NCBI GenBank assembly: GCA_026913215.1 | Contig: JAPTYK010000001.1 | Coordinates: 4,340,001-4,404,000, forward strand | Length of the DNA: 64,000 nt | Origin: Streptomyces diastatochromogenes | Lineage (GTDB): Bacteria; Actinomycetota; Actinomycetes; Streptomycetales; Streptomycetaceae | Reading direction: 5' to 3' | Shown here: piece after piece, positions 16,341 to 25,076 of the stretch | Layout of the letters: every line of letters starts with the position of its first letter | Position numbering within the stretch: the stretch's first letter is position 1 | Notes under the pieces: generated by a model | Database searches by the model: none | Told to the model about the DNA's origin: nothing | The model's input: only the letters and a program-made list of their open reading frames with translations | Program-made: the position numbers and the translations under genes

Positions 16341-17675
16341 ATGACCGGGCTGAAGCCGATCGAGGACGAGGGGACTCTCGAAGTCCGGGCTCTCGCACAG
16401 GCGTTGCGCGACCTCTTCCAGGGGCTGGGGGTCTCGACCCGCCGGTACGCGATCCGGCGCTCGTACGACTCGGGCACCGTCTCCCGCTACCTCGGCGGGC
16501 GTCGGCTGCCGCCCTGGAAGTTCGTCCTCGACCTGCTCCACGACGTGGCCGAGGAACGAGGCACGCTGCCGACCGAGGAGACGGTCGCCATGCTCCGGGC
16601 GCTGCACACGGCGGCCGTCAACTCCGGCAACGGGGCCACCCACAAAGTGCTGTTGCTGGAACGCCGGCTGGCCGAGGCCGACCGGGCGGCGCGCGGGGCG
16701 GCCACCCGCGAAAGGGCCCTGGAGGAGGCCCTCCAGGACCGCGAGCACCGCATTCGCGACCTTCAGCTGCGCGAGCGCGAGCTACGGGCGGGCGCGGCCC
16801 CGTTCGGTGCGGCGGGCGGGGGCCGTCCCCGACGAGTACGCCCGGCTGCGCGAGGAGATCGAGGACCTCACGGTCGAACTGGGCCGCGTCCGGGACCTCC
16901 ACCGCCAGGCGGAAGAGCGCTGCGAGCGGCTGGAGCGGCGGCTGGCGGAGGCGGAGGCGGAGGCGGAGGCAGCGGCCGGGGAGAGGCCGAAGGGGCCTCG
17001 ACGTAGGGCGTTCGCGGCCGTCGAGGCGCCGGCCGCAGTGAACGCGGGATATCGGTTCGACCATGTCAGCGGTGACGTCACCATCGTCACGGACGGCTGG
17101 CAGGTCGACGAGGACTTCGTCGCGGCGGTGAGTGTGCGGGTGTCCCGCAGCAGGGGAACATCGTCCAACGGGCTCCTTGTCGACGCCGAGACGGTCGTCA
17201 TCGCGGGGGCGCGCACAGTACCGATCTGGCGGAATTCTCGAAGGCCGAGCGGACCGTCACCGTCGGAGGGCGAACGGTGCCGGTCGAGGTGCGTGCGGTG
17301 AGGCCTGTCCGGGACGTGGAAGACGACCTCGGCGTGACGCCCGTGGTCGCGGTCCTGCGTCTGCTCGAACCGGTTCCGGTCCCCCGGGACCCGCTGGTGT
17401 TCGACCGCCGCCCCATGCCGGGCGCCCGCCTCCTGGTGAGCGCGTACGCGGACCGGGAGCCGTACTCCTGCCTTCTCGAAGTGAAGGGCCGCTCGGGCAA
17501 CCTGCTGCGTGTGGCCGGTGAATTCACGGAAGGCCTGGCCGGCGCGCCGGCGTTCTCCCAGGCGGGGGCGCTGGTGGGACTGCTTCTGGGCTACGGACGG
17601 GAAGGGCGGGGCCTCCTCGTTCCCGTCGCCGTTCTGGAGGACCTCCTCTCCGCCGTCGCGGCGACCGGCCTCTGA
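16341..17675 (+). CDS. HTH / coiled-coil / trypsin-like protein lacking catalytic residues
   Basis: From ATG 16341 the N-terminus ALRDLFQGLGVSTRRYAIRR and YDSGTVSRYLGGRRLPPWKF is an XRE-type helix-turn-helix region. Long heptad stretches follow, e.g. LLLERRLAEADRAARGA and RLREEIEDLTVELGRVRDLH. The C-terminal 200 residues follow a trypsin fold: GLLVDAETVVIAG then AHSTDLAEFS at the His position, VVAVLRLLEPVP where an Asp is expected, and EGLAGAPAFSQAGALVGLLL where G-x-S-G is expected, so Asp and Ser are missing. Frame breaks fall near 16800 and 17195. A scaffold or sensor role is more likely than proteolysis. Confidence 0.7.
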
Positions 17676-17714
17676 ATCGCACCCCGGCGCAGGCGGTGGG
17701 CTGAACTGGTGGGC

Positions 17715-17744
17715 TATACGCAAGGTGTATACACCTTGCGTATA
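17715..17744 (+). promoter_or_regulatory. perfect 30-bp palindrome overlapping a promoter
   Basis: TATACGCAAGGTGTA (17715-17729) is followed immediately by its exact reverse complement (17730-17744), 15 of 15 pairs. TATAGT at 17741-17746 is a good -10 element and the ATG at 17754 is about where transcription would begin, so the message may be leaderless. The palindrome covers the -35 to -10 region, as expected for a TetR- or GntR-type repressor site. Confidence 0.85.
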
Positions 17745-17753
17745 GTCGGCACC

Positions 17754-18177
17754 ATGGCACCGACCGCACCCACCCCCTCGCCCCCGCTTCCTCAAGGCGC
17801 TGTTCGTCTCCACCCTCGGAGTCGCCGCCTCGCACCTGGTCCTGTCCGACACGCTCTACCTGTCGTTCGCCGGTCAGGCGGCCACGGCGCTCGGGGCGGG
17901 GCCGGGGTACTCCGCCGACCAGGCGTTCACCACGGCGCTCATCAACACCTTTCTGGTGATGCCGCTGGTGCTGTGGATCGGGATGAGGATCGCGGGGGAG
18001 CGGCGGGTGGGGCCGATGGTGCTGGTGGGGGTGGTCGCCTGGGTCACGGCCGTCGGGAACGGCATCGATGTGATCGACGACGCTCCCGACACGCTCCTCC
18101 CGCTGCGCTCCCTCGCCCTCGTCGTCGGCGTCACCGCCCTGGCCTCGCTCGTCCGGAGGGGGAAGAAGGAGGGCTAG
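17754..18177 (+). CDS. small integral membrane protein
   Basis: ATG 17754 opens MAPTAPTPSP; after an indel in the C-run at 17781-17785 the frame continues FLKALFVSTLGVAASHLVLS, AFTTALINTFLVMPLVLWIG, VGPMVLVGVVAWVTAVGNGI and LRSLALVVGVTALASLVRR to a TAG at 18175-18177. Four membrane helices are visible in about 140 residues. I do not recognise a named family. The perfect palindrome upstream shows tight control. It converges with the permease gene, whose stop overlaps by four bases. Confidence 0.65.
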
Positions 18178-20669
18178 GCCGCGTGGAGCGCGTCCACGAC
18201 CACCATGCGGCGGACCCGGCGGGCGGGCAGGACCGAGGCCGCGACGCCCGTGAGGACGGTGGCCGCGAGGATGCCGAGGACGGTCAGGGCCGTGCCGCCG
18301 GAGGAGGCGAGGGCCTCCAGGGGGGAGACGTGGCCGGCGAGGACGGCGCGGGCGGCCAGGGTGCCGTACAGCAGGCCGAGGAGTGTTCCGGCGACCGCGC
18401 CGGTGAGGGCGAGCAGCACCGATTCCAGGGTCAGCATGCGGCGCAGCTGCTCGCCCGCGAGGCCGATCGCGCGGAGCATCCCGAACTCGCGGGTGCGTTC
18501 CTCCACGGTCAGCATCAGGGTGGCGGCGACGCCGAGGGCGGCGATGGCGATCGAGAAGCCGAGGAGGACGGTGACGACCAGCATCATCCGGTCGAGCATG
18601 GAGCGGATGAGGTCGGCGTCGGAGCCGGTGTCCGCGAGCCGGATCTCCGGGTGCGCGGCGAGCGCCCGGTCCACCGCCGCGCGGGCCTCGTCGTGGCCGG
18701 TGTCGCCCGCCGGGTTGATCAGTACGGTGGAGACGGCGGCGGCACCGGGCGCGAGCCGGTCGAGGGTGGCCCCGGTGACGTACACCGTGGCCTCCGGGTA
18801 GAGGGAGACGGGGAGCATCGGCGCGCCGCTCACGCCCGTGAGCCGGACGCCGCCGACGGTCAGCCCCGCCCGCTGGGTGAGGGTGATCGCCTCGTCGTCC
18901 TTCAGGTCCCGGGCCGCGCCGACGCCCTCGGCGTCCGGGTTGAGCCCGGCCGGGTCGGCGGCGGCGAAGACGGTCTTGCGGCCGTCGACGGTGAGGGTCG
19001 CGGTGCGGACGGGGGTGACGGTCAGCCCGTGTTCGGCGCGCAGGGCGGTGATCGCGTCGGCGGGGACCCGGGCGGCGTCCGTGTCGAGCGCGAAGACGGC
19101 CGGCATGCGGTTGGCGAGCATGCTGTCCAGGCCGCCCTGCGCCGCGCCGATCGCGGTCACGGCGGAGACGGCGACGGTGACGCCGACGAGCATCGCGGAG
19201 GAAGCGGCGGCGGTGCGGCGGGAGTTGGCCCGCAGCTGCTGCACGGAGAGCCTGCCGACCGTCCCGAGCGGGCGGCGCAGGGCGAGTCCGAGCAGTCCGA
19301 CGAGCGGCGGCAACAGGTACTGGGCGTACCGGAGTACGGCGAAGAACGTGAGGATCGCGCCGGCCGTGACGGCGAGCAGCGAGAGCGCCGAGCCGCCGAA
19401 CGCCCCGAGGACGAGGAGTCCCGCGCCGGCGACGAGCATCAGGACCGACACCGCCTCGCGGACGGCCCGGCTGCCCGGTTCCGGCAGCTTCGCCGAGCCG
19501 CTCGCGGCGAGCGCGGCGACCGGTGGCACCGCCGCGGCGGCCCGCGCGGGCTTGCGGACGGCCCACAGGGTGAGCAGGACGCCGAAGAGCCCGGCGAGGC
19601 CGAAGGTCCAGGGCCCCGGCAGGAGGGAGACCTCGACGGGGCCGAGGTCGGCGAGCCCGTTGACGGCCGCCGTGCCGAGCGCGCAGGCCGCCGCGCCCGC
19701 CGCGAGTCCGGCGGCCGAGGCCAGCGCGCCGAGCATGAGGCCCTGGCGGCGGATGATCCGGAGGAGCTGGTCGCGGTCGGTGCCGACGCAGCGCAGCAGG
19801 GCGAGCTGGCGGGCGCGCTGGGCGAGGACGACGGAGAAGGTGTTCGTGACGACCATGCGGGCCACGGCCATCGCGATGAGGACGAAGGACAGGGCGGCGG
19901 TCAGGACCACCGCGTACATGGTCCTGCCGCTCTGGAGGGCGTTGTCCACGGCTCCGGCGTGCGTGTACGCGGACACCTGCCCGCCCAGGGCCTTCTTGGT
20001 CGCCTTCGCGACGGTGAGCGCGTCGGCGCCGGGGGCGAGGCCGAGGTCGAGGTGGGTGGCCCGTACCCCTGTCGCGTACGTCCTGACCTGTGCGTACGGC
20101 ACTCCGATCGCGGGCTGCGAGCCGAGTGTCTGCGACGCCGAGGTGTCGAGCAGTCCGGTGAGCCGTACCTCCGCCGTGCCCCCGTCCGCCTTGGTCACCC
20201 GTACGGTCCCGCCGGGCGCCGCCCCCACCCGCTCCGCGCTCTCCCGGTCCAGCACCACCTCGCCGGCCCCTTCGGGCCAGCGCCCCGCGTCGAGCCGCTG
20301 CCAGCGCAGGGCCGGATCGGCGGCGATCGAGGTGACGAGGGCCCGGTCGTCGAGGGGCGGCCGGAGGGCGCGATCACGTTCGCGTGCCCCGCCAGCCGCT
20401 CCGCCACCACCGTCACCAGGGGCACCCGCGCGGCCCGTGCCGCCGCGTCCGCGGGAGCGCCCCTCGGTGCCGTCCGGGACCACCTGGACGGCGGCCCCGC
20501 CGACGTCGGCGGCGGCCGACTGCTCGTACGACTGGACGAGCGCGCCCGCCCCGCCGACGGACAGCACGAGGAACGCCACCCCGACGGCGACGGCCGAACC
20601 GGTCAGCACCAGCCTGCGCAACTGGGCCCGGAAGTCCTTGAAGGTGAAGGAGAGAAGTGACGACGACAT
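18174..20669 (-). CDS. FtsX/MacB-type ABC transporter permease
   Basis: From ATG 20669, 831 residues. FTFKDFRAQLRRLVLTGSAV is the typical cytoplasmic start and first helix of Streptomyces FtsX permeases. Two FtsX domains are visible: FVLIAMAVARMVVTNTFSVV with LALLRCVGTDRDQLLRIIRR, and VLLGFSIAIAALGVAATLML with EFGMLRAIGLAGEQLRRML. The last helix ends LPARRVRRMVVVDALHAA. Residues about 75-110 read as Gly/Arg-rich nonsense between two compensating shifts (about 20345-20450); the neighbouring frame there reads VPLVTVVAERLAGHANVIAP. Usually an ATPase precedes this gene; none is adjacent here. Likely role: lipid or peptide export, or cell-envelope signalling. Confidence 0.85.
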   Translation of the reverse strand: MSSSLLSFTFKDFRAQLRRLVLTGSAVAVGVAFLVLSVGGAGALVQSYEQSAAADVGGAAVQVVPDGTEGRSRGRGGTGRAGAPGDGGGGAAGGARERDRALRPPLDDRALVTSIAADPALRWQRLDAGRWPEGAGEVVLDRESAERVGAAPGGTVRVTKADGGTAEVRLTGLLDTSASQTLGSQPAIGVPYAQVRTYATGVRATHLDLGLAPGADALTVAKATKKALGGQVSAYTHAGAVDNALQSGRTMYAVVLTAALSFVLIAMAVARMVVTNTFSVVLAQRARQLALLRCVGTDRDQLLRIIRRQGLMLGALASAAGLAAGAAACALGTAAVNGLADLGPVEVSLLPGPWTFGLAGLFGVLLTLWAVRKPARAAAAVPPVAALAASGSAKLPEPGSRAVREAVSVLMLVAGAGLLVLGAFGGSALSLLAVTAGAILTFFAVLRYAQYLLPPLVGLLGLALRRPLGTVGRLSVQQLRANSRRTAAASSAMLVGVTVAVSAVTAIGAAQGGLDSMLANRMPAVFALDTDAARVPADAITALRAEHGLTVTPVRTATLTVDGRKTVFAAADPAGLNPDAEGVGAARDLKDDEAITLTQRAGLTVGGVRLTGVSGAPMLPVSLYPEATVYVTGATLDRLAPGAAAVSTVLINPAGDTGHDEARAAVDRALAAHPEIRLADTGSDADLIRSMLDRMMLVVTVLLGFSIAIAALGVAATLMLTVEERTREFGMLRAIGLAGEQLRRMLTLESVLLALTGAVAGTLLGLLYGTLAARAVLAGHVSPLEALASSGGTALTVLGILAATVLTGVAASVLPARRVRRMVVVDALHAA

Positions 20670-20822
20670 GCCCTCCACGCTAGGAGCGGGACACGGCCGA
20701 ACACGGCCCCACCAGGACGGATTCGGGGTCATACCGGAGGCGGTACGGGCGGGCGGGCGCGTACCTCTACGGGATGACGCCTGCCGAGCCGGCCCCCGGC
20801 GCCCGTGGCCCGCGAAAAACTA

Positions 20823-20843
20823 AAGCAAGCACGCTTGATTGTT
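20823..20843 (+). promoter_or_regulatory. AT-rich operator upstream of the AtuA/carboxylase operon
   Basis: AAGCAAGCACGCTTGATTGTT contains the inverted repeat CAAGC-AC-GCTTG (20826-20837). The 11 bases GCTTGATTGTT occur identically at 29031-29041 before the CoA-ligase operon. Such an AT-rich match at two promoters in this GC-rich window suggests a shared regulator, perhaps the TetR at 31429. Confidence 0.6.
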
Positions 20844-20909
20844 TCTGATCCCGCTGGCATGCTCCTCCGCGAAGGCCCGTGACCGCCCGTCCCCCGAGGG
20901 GAGCGCATC

Positions 20910-21696
20910 GTGTCCGACCCCGTCGACGTCCTCGACGACCTGCGCGAGGAGAGCGAGGAACTCGACAGCATCGTCGCGGAGTTGAGCGAGGAGCAGTGGA
21001 GGGCGGACACCCCCGCCCCCGGCTGGACCCTCGCCCACCAGATCGCCCACCTCGCCTGGACGGACCGCGCCGCCCTGCTCGCCGCCACCGACGCGGAGGC
21101 CTTCGCCGCCGAGACGGAGAAGGCGCTGACCGCGCCGGACCTCTTCGTCGACGAGGGCGCGGAGGAGGGTGAGACTCCCGCCCGCCGCCCTCCTCGCCCA
21201 CTGGCGCGACGGTCGCGAGCGGCTCCAGGAGGTCCTGCGCGCGGCCCCGCCCGGGCGCGGTTCCCCTGGTACGGGCCGCCGATGAGCGCCCCGCCATGGC
21301 GACCGCCCGGCTGATGGAGACCTGGGCGCACGGCCAGGACGTGGCCGACGCGCTGGGGTCGTCCGGACGCCCACCGCCCGCCTGCGGCACGTGGCCTGGA
21401 TCGGCCACCGGGCCCGCGACTACGCCTTCCTCGTACGGGGAATCCCCGCGCCCGCCGAGCCCTTCCGCATCGAACTGCGGGCGCCCGACGGCACGTTGTG
21501 GACGTACGGCCCCGAGGGCGCCGCCCAGCGCGTCACCGGACCGGCCCTCGACTTCTGTCTCCTCGTCACCCAGCGCGTCCACCGCGACGACACCGCCCTG
21601 ACCGCCGAGGGCGAGGACGCCGAGCGCTGGCTCTCCCTCGCCCAGGCCTTCGCGGGCCCGGCGGGCGGCGGCCGCACCGCCAAGGGGGCCGCGTGA
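20910..21696 (+). CDS. TIGR03084-type DinB/maleylpyruvate-isomerase-like protein, frame-broken
   Basis: GTG 20910 follows GAGGGGAG. VLDDLREESEELDSIVAELS then WRADTPAPGWTLAHQIAHLA is the start of the mycothiol-dependent/DinB four-helix family, with the histidine of QIAHLAW as a likely metal ligand. Further pieces are ALLAHWRDGRERLQEVLRAA, METWAHGQDVADALG with the next metal His, and HVAWIGHRARDYAFLVRGI. Breaks fall near 21170, 21265 and 21365. The gene heads the operon and overlaps the AtuA gene by GTGA, so it is probably an accessory enzyme of the same acyl-CoA pathway; its chemistry is not established. Confidence 0.75.
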
Positions 21697-23474
21697 ACAA
21701 CGTCCTGCGCGTCGGCAACGCCTCCGGCTTCTACGGCGACCGCTTCGACGCCGTCCGCGAGATGCTCACCGGCGGCGAACTCGACGTCCTCACCGGCGAC
21801 TACCTCGCCGAACTCACCATGCTGATCCTCGGCCGCGACCAGCTCAAGGACCCGGCGGCCGGGTACGCGAAGACCTTCCTGCGCCAGATGGAGGAGGGCC
21901 TCGGCCTCGCCCACGAGCGCGGCGTCCGGATCGTCGCCAACGCGGGCGGCCTCAACCCCGCCGGTCTCGCCGACGCCCTCCGCGCCCTCGCCGCGAAGCT
22001 CGGCCTGCCGACCCGGATCGCCCACGTCGAGGGCGACCGGCTGCCGCCGCGCCACGGCGCGCTGACGGCCAACGCCTACCTCGGCGGCGCCGGCATCGCC
22101 GCCTGCCTCGCGGAGGGCGCCGACGTCGTCGTCACCGGCCGGGTCACCGACGCCGCCCTCGTCACCGGGCCCGCGCAGTGGCACTTCGGCTGGGGCCCGG
22201 AGGCGTACGACGAACTGGCGGGCGCGGTCGTCGCCGGGCACGTCCTGGAGTGCGGCACCCAGGCCACCGGCGGCAACTACGCCTTCTTCGCCGCACACGA
22301 CCCGCTGACGTTCCGCCGCCCCGGCTTCCCGGTCGCCGAACTCCACGCCGACGGCTCCTCCGTCCTCACCAAGCACCCGGGCACGGGCGGCCTCGTCGAC
22401 GTCGGCACGGTCACCGCCCAGCTCCTCTACGAGACGGCCGGCGCCCGCTACCCCGGCCCCGACGTGACCGCCCGCCTCGACTCCGTGCGCCTCACCCAGG
22501 AGGGCCCCGACCGGGTCCGCGTCGAAGGCGTCCGCGGAGAGGCCCCGCCCCCCGACCTCAAGGTCGGCCTCAGCAGGCTCGGCGGCTTCCGCAACGAGGT
22601 CGTCTTCGTCCTCACCGGCCTCGACATCGACGCCAAGGCGGCCCTCCTCCGGGGCCAGATCGACGACGCCCTCGCCAAGTCGACTCCCTCCGAGGTCCGC
22701 TGGGAACTCTCCCGCACCGACCGCCCCGACGCCGGCACCGAGGAGACCGCGAGCGCCCTGCTCCGCCTCGTCGTCCGCGACCGGGACCCCGAGAAGGTCG
22801 GCCGCGCCGTCACCGGCGCCGCCGTCGAACTGGCCCTCGCGAGCTACCCCGGCTTCCACGTCACCGCCCCGCCCGGCAAGGGCGCCCTACGGGGTCTTCG
22901 AGGCGGAGTACGTCCCGGCGGCCCGGGTCCCGCACACGGCCGTCCTCCCCGACGGGACCCGCCGGAGCTCCCGCGCCCCGAGGACCCGCGCGCTCGCACC
23001 CGTACCCGACCCGGACCTTCCGCCGCCGCTCCCCGAGGGCCCACCCGGAGGGCGCCCCTCGGCCGGATCGCCGGGGCCCGCAGCGGCGACAAGGGCGGCG
23101 ACGCGAACGTCGGGGTGTGGGTGCGGACGGAGGAGGAGTGGCGCTGGCTCGCCCACGCCCTGACCGTGGAGAAGGTCAAGGAACTCCTCCCGGAGACAGC
23201 CGACTTGACCGTCACCCGGCACCTCCTCCCCCGCCTCCGCGCGATCAACTTCACGATCGCCGGGATCCTCGGCGAAGGCGTCGCCTCCCAGGCCCGCTTC
23301 GACCCCCAGGCCAAGGCCCTCGGCGAATGGCTCCGCTCCCGCCACGTCGACGTCCCGGAGGCCCTCCTGCCAGGGGCTCCGGCCGCCGTCTCCTCGCTCG
23401 ACGTCCCGGAGGCCCTCCTGCCCGGGGCCCCGGCCGCCGTCCTCCCGTCCGACGTCCCGGAGGTACTCCAGTGA
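21693..23474 (+). CDS. atuA: AtuA-like protein (DUF1446), acyclic terpene/branched acyl catabolism
   Basis: GTG 21693 overlaps the preceding stop. LRVGNASGFYGDRFDAVREM, LTGDYLAELTMLILGRDQ, GVRIVANAGGLNPAGLADAL, VVTGRVTDAALVTGPAQW and LECGTQATGGNYAFF are diagnostic of DUF1446/AtuA. After breaks near 22890 and 23040 the C-terminal AtuA-associated domain appears: RIAGARSGDKGGDANVGVW and HLLPRLRAINFTIAGIL. The family is needed for citronellol/geranyl-CoA use in Pseudomonas, with unknown chemistry. The last 40 residues hold a direct duplication of DVPEALLPGAPAAV from a 54-bp DNA repeat. It is coupled to the carboxylase genes downstream. Confidence 0.85.
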   Translation: MNNVLRVGNASGFYGDRFDAVREMLTGGELDVLTGDYLAELTMLILGRDQLKDPAAGYAKTFLRQMEEGLGLAHERGVRIVANAGGLNPAGLADALRALAAKLGLPTRIAHVEGDRLPPRHGALTANAYLGGAGIAACLAEGADVVVTGRVTDAALVTGPAQWHFGWGPEAYDELAGAVVAGHVLECGTQATGGNYAFFAAHDPLTFRRPGFPVAELHADGSSVLTKHPGTGGLVDVGTVTAQLLYETAGARYPGPDVTARLDSVRLTQEGPDRVRVEGVRGEAPPPDLKVGLSRLGGFRNEVVFVLTGLDIDAKAALLRGQIDDALAKSTPSEVRWELSRTDRPDAGTEETASALLRLVVRDRDPEKVGRAVTGAAVELALASYPGFHVTAPPGKGALRGLRGGVRPGGPGPAHGRPPRRDPPELPRPEDPRARTRTRPGPSAAAPRGPTRRAPLGRIAGARSGDKGGDANVGVWVRTEEEWRWLAHALTVEKVKELLPETADLTVTRHLLPRLRAINFTIAGILGEGVASQARFDPQAKALGEWLRSRHVDVPEALLPGAPAAVSSLDVPEALLPGAPAAVLPSDVPEVLQ

Positions 23475-25069
23475 CCGTCCTCGCCTCCGCCCTCGACACC
23501 GGCGGACCCGACTACACCGCCCACCGCGCCGCCATGCTGGACAAGCTCGCCGCACTCGACGCCGAGCACGCCAAGGCGCTCGCCGGCGGCGGCGAGAAGT
23601 ACACCGCACGCCACAGGAAGCGCGGCAAGCTCCTCGCGCGCGAGCGCATCGAGCTGCTCGTCGACCCCGACAGCCCCTTCCTCGAACTGTCGCCGCTCGC
23701 CGCCTGGGGCAGCGACTACACCGTAGGGGCCTCCCTGGTGACCGGCATCGGGGTCGTCGAGGGCGTGGAGTGCCTGATCACGGCCAACGACCCGACCGTG
23801 CGCGGCGGCGCCTCCAACCCGTGGACGCTGAAGAAGGCGCTGCGGGCCAACGAGATCGCGTACGCCAACCGGCTGCCCGTCATCTCGCTCGTCGAGTCCG
23901 GCGGCGCCGACCTGCCCTCCCAGAAGGAGATCTTCATCCCGGGCGGGGCGCTCTTCCGCGACCTCACCCGTCTCTCCGCCGCCGGCATCCCGACCGTCGC
24001 GGTCGTCTTCGGGAACTCGACGGCGGGCGGCGCGTACGTCCCCGGGATGTCCGACCACGCCGTGATGATCAGGGAGCGGTCGAAGGTCTTCCTCGGCGGG
24101 CCGCCGCTGGTGAAGATGGCGACGGGGGAGGAGAGCGACGACGAGTCCCTCGGCGGCGCCGAGATGCACGCCCGGACCTCCGGTCTCGCCGACCACTACG
24201 CCGTCGACGAGGCCGACGCGATCCGCCAGGCCCGCCGGATCGTCGCCCGCCTCAACCACCGCAAGGCCCATCCCGACCCGGCTCAGGCCGAACCCCCCAC
24301 GTACGACCCGGAGGAACTCCTCGGGATCGTCCCCGGCGACCTCAAGACCCCCTTCGACCCGCGCGAGGTGATCGCCCGGATCGTCGACGGCTCGGACTTC
24401 GACGAGTTCAAGCCGCTGTACGGGACCTCGCTGACCACGGGCTGGGCGCGGCTGCACGGCTACCCGGTCGGCATCCTCGCCAACGCGCAGGGCGTGCTCT
24501 TCTCCGCCGAGTCGCAGAAGGCCGCGCAGTTCATCCAGCTCGCCAACCAGCGCGACATCCCGCTCGTCTTCCTCCACAACACCACCGGCTACATGGTCGG
24601 CAAGGAGTACGAGCAGGGCGGCATCATCAAGCACGGCGCGATGATGATCAACGCGGTGTCGAACTCGAAGGTCCCCCACCTCTCCGTCCTCATGGGGGCC
24701 TCGTACGGCGCCGGGCACTACGGCATGTGCGGCCGCGCGTACGACCCGCGCTTCCTCTTCGCCTGGCCGAGCGCGAAGTCCGCCGTCATGGGCCCGCAGC
24801 AGCTCGCCGGGGTCCTGTCGATCGTGGCGCGCGCTTCGGCGGCGGCGAAGGGACAGCCGTACGACGACGAGGCCGACGCCGGGCTGCGCGCCCTGGTGGA
24901 GGCGCAGATCGAGTCCGAGTCGCTGCCGATGTTCCTCTCCGGCCGGCTCTACGACGACGGGGTCATCGACCCCCGCGACACCCGCACGGTCCTCGGGCTG
25001 TGCCTCTCCGCGATCCACACGGCACCGGTCGAGGGCGCGCGCGGCGGCTTCGGCGTCTTCCGAATGTGA
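23471..25069 (+). CDS. acyl-CoA carboxylase carboxyltransferase (beta) subunit
   Basis: GTG 23471 overlaps the AtuA stop (GTGA). The intact 532-residue protein has both carboxyltransferase halves: RERIELLVDPDSPFLELSPL, VECLITANDPTVRGGASNPW, NRLPVISLVESGGADLPSQK, FGNSTAGGAYVPGMSDHAVM in the first, and ANAQGVLFSAESQKAAQFIQ, PLVFLHNTTGYMVGKEYEQG and SVLMGASYGAGHYGMCGRAY in the second. This is closest to methylcrotonyl-/geranyl-CoA carboxylase beta chains (MccB/AtuC/AccD1). It transfers carboxyl from biotin to an enoyl- or acyl-CoA; the partner is the next gene. Confidence 0.9.
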   Translation: MTVLASALDTGGPDYTAHRAAMLDKLAALDAEHAKALAGGGEKYTARHRKRGKLLARERIELLVDPDSPFLELSPLAAWGSDYTVGASLVTGIGVVEGVECLITANDPTVRGGASNPWTLKKALRANEIAYANRLPVISLVESGGADLPSQKEIFIPGGALFRDLTRLSAAGIPTVAVVFGNSTAGGAYVPGMSDHAVMIRERSKVFLGGPPLVKMATGEESDDESLGGAEMHARTSGLADHYAVDEADAIRQARRIVARLNHRKAHPDPAQAEPPTYDPEELLGIVPGDLKTPFDPREVIARIVDGSDFDEFKPLYGTSLTTGWARLHGYPVGILANAQGVLFSAESQKAAQFIQLANQRDIPLVFLHNTTGYMVGKEYEQGGIIKHGAMMINAVSNSKVPHLSVLMGASYGAGHYGMCGRAYDPRFLFAWPSAKSAVMGPQQLAGVLSIVARASAAAKGQPYDDEADAGLRALVEAQIESESLPMFLSGRLYDDGVIDPRDTRTVLGLCLSAIHTAPVEGARGGFGVFRM

Positions 25070-25076
25070 GGCACTG

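Noticed and set aside
17709..20660. Open frame of 983 codons on the plus strand across the membrane protein and permease
   Set aside because: After the first few residues it is low-complexity Gly/Arg/Glu text antisense to the FtsX permease.
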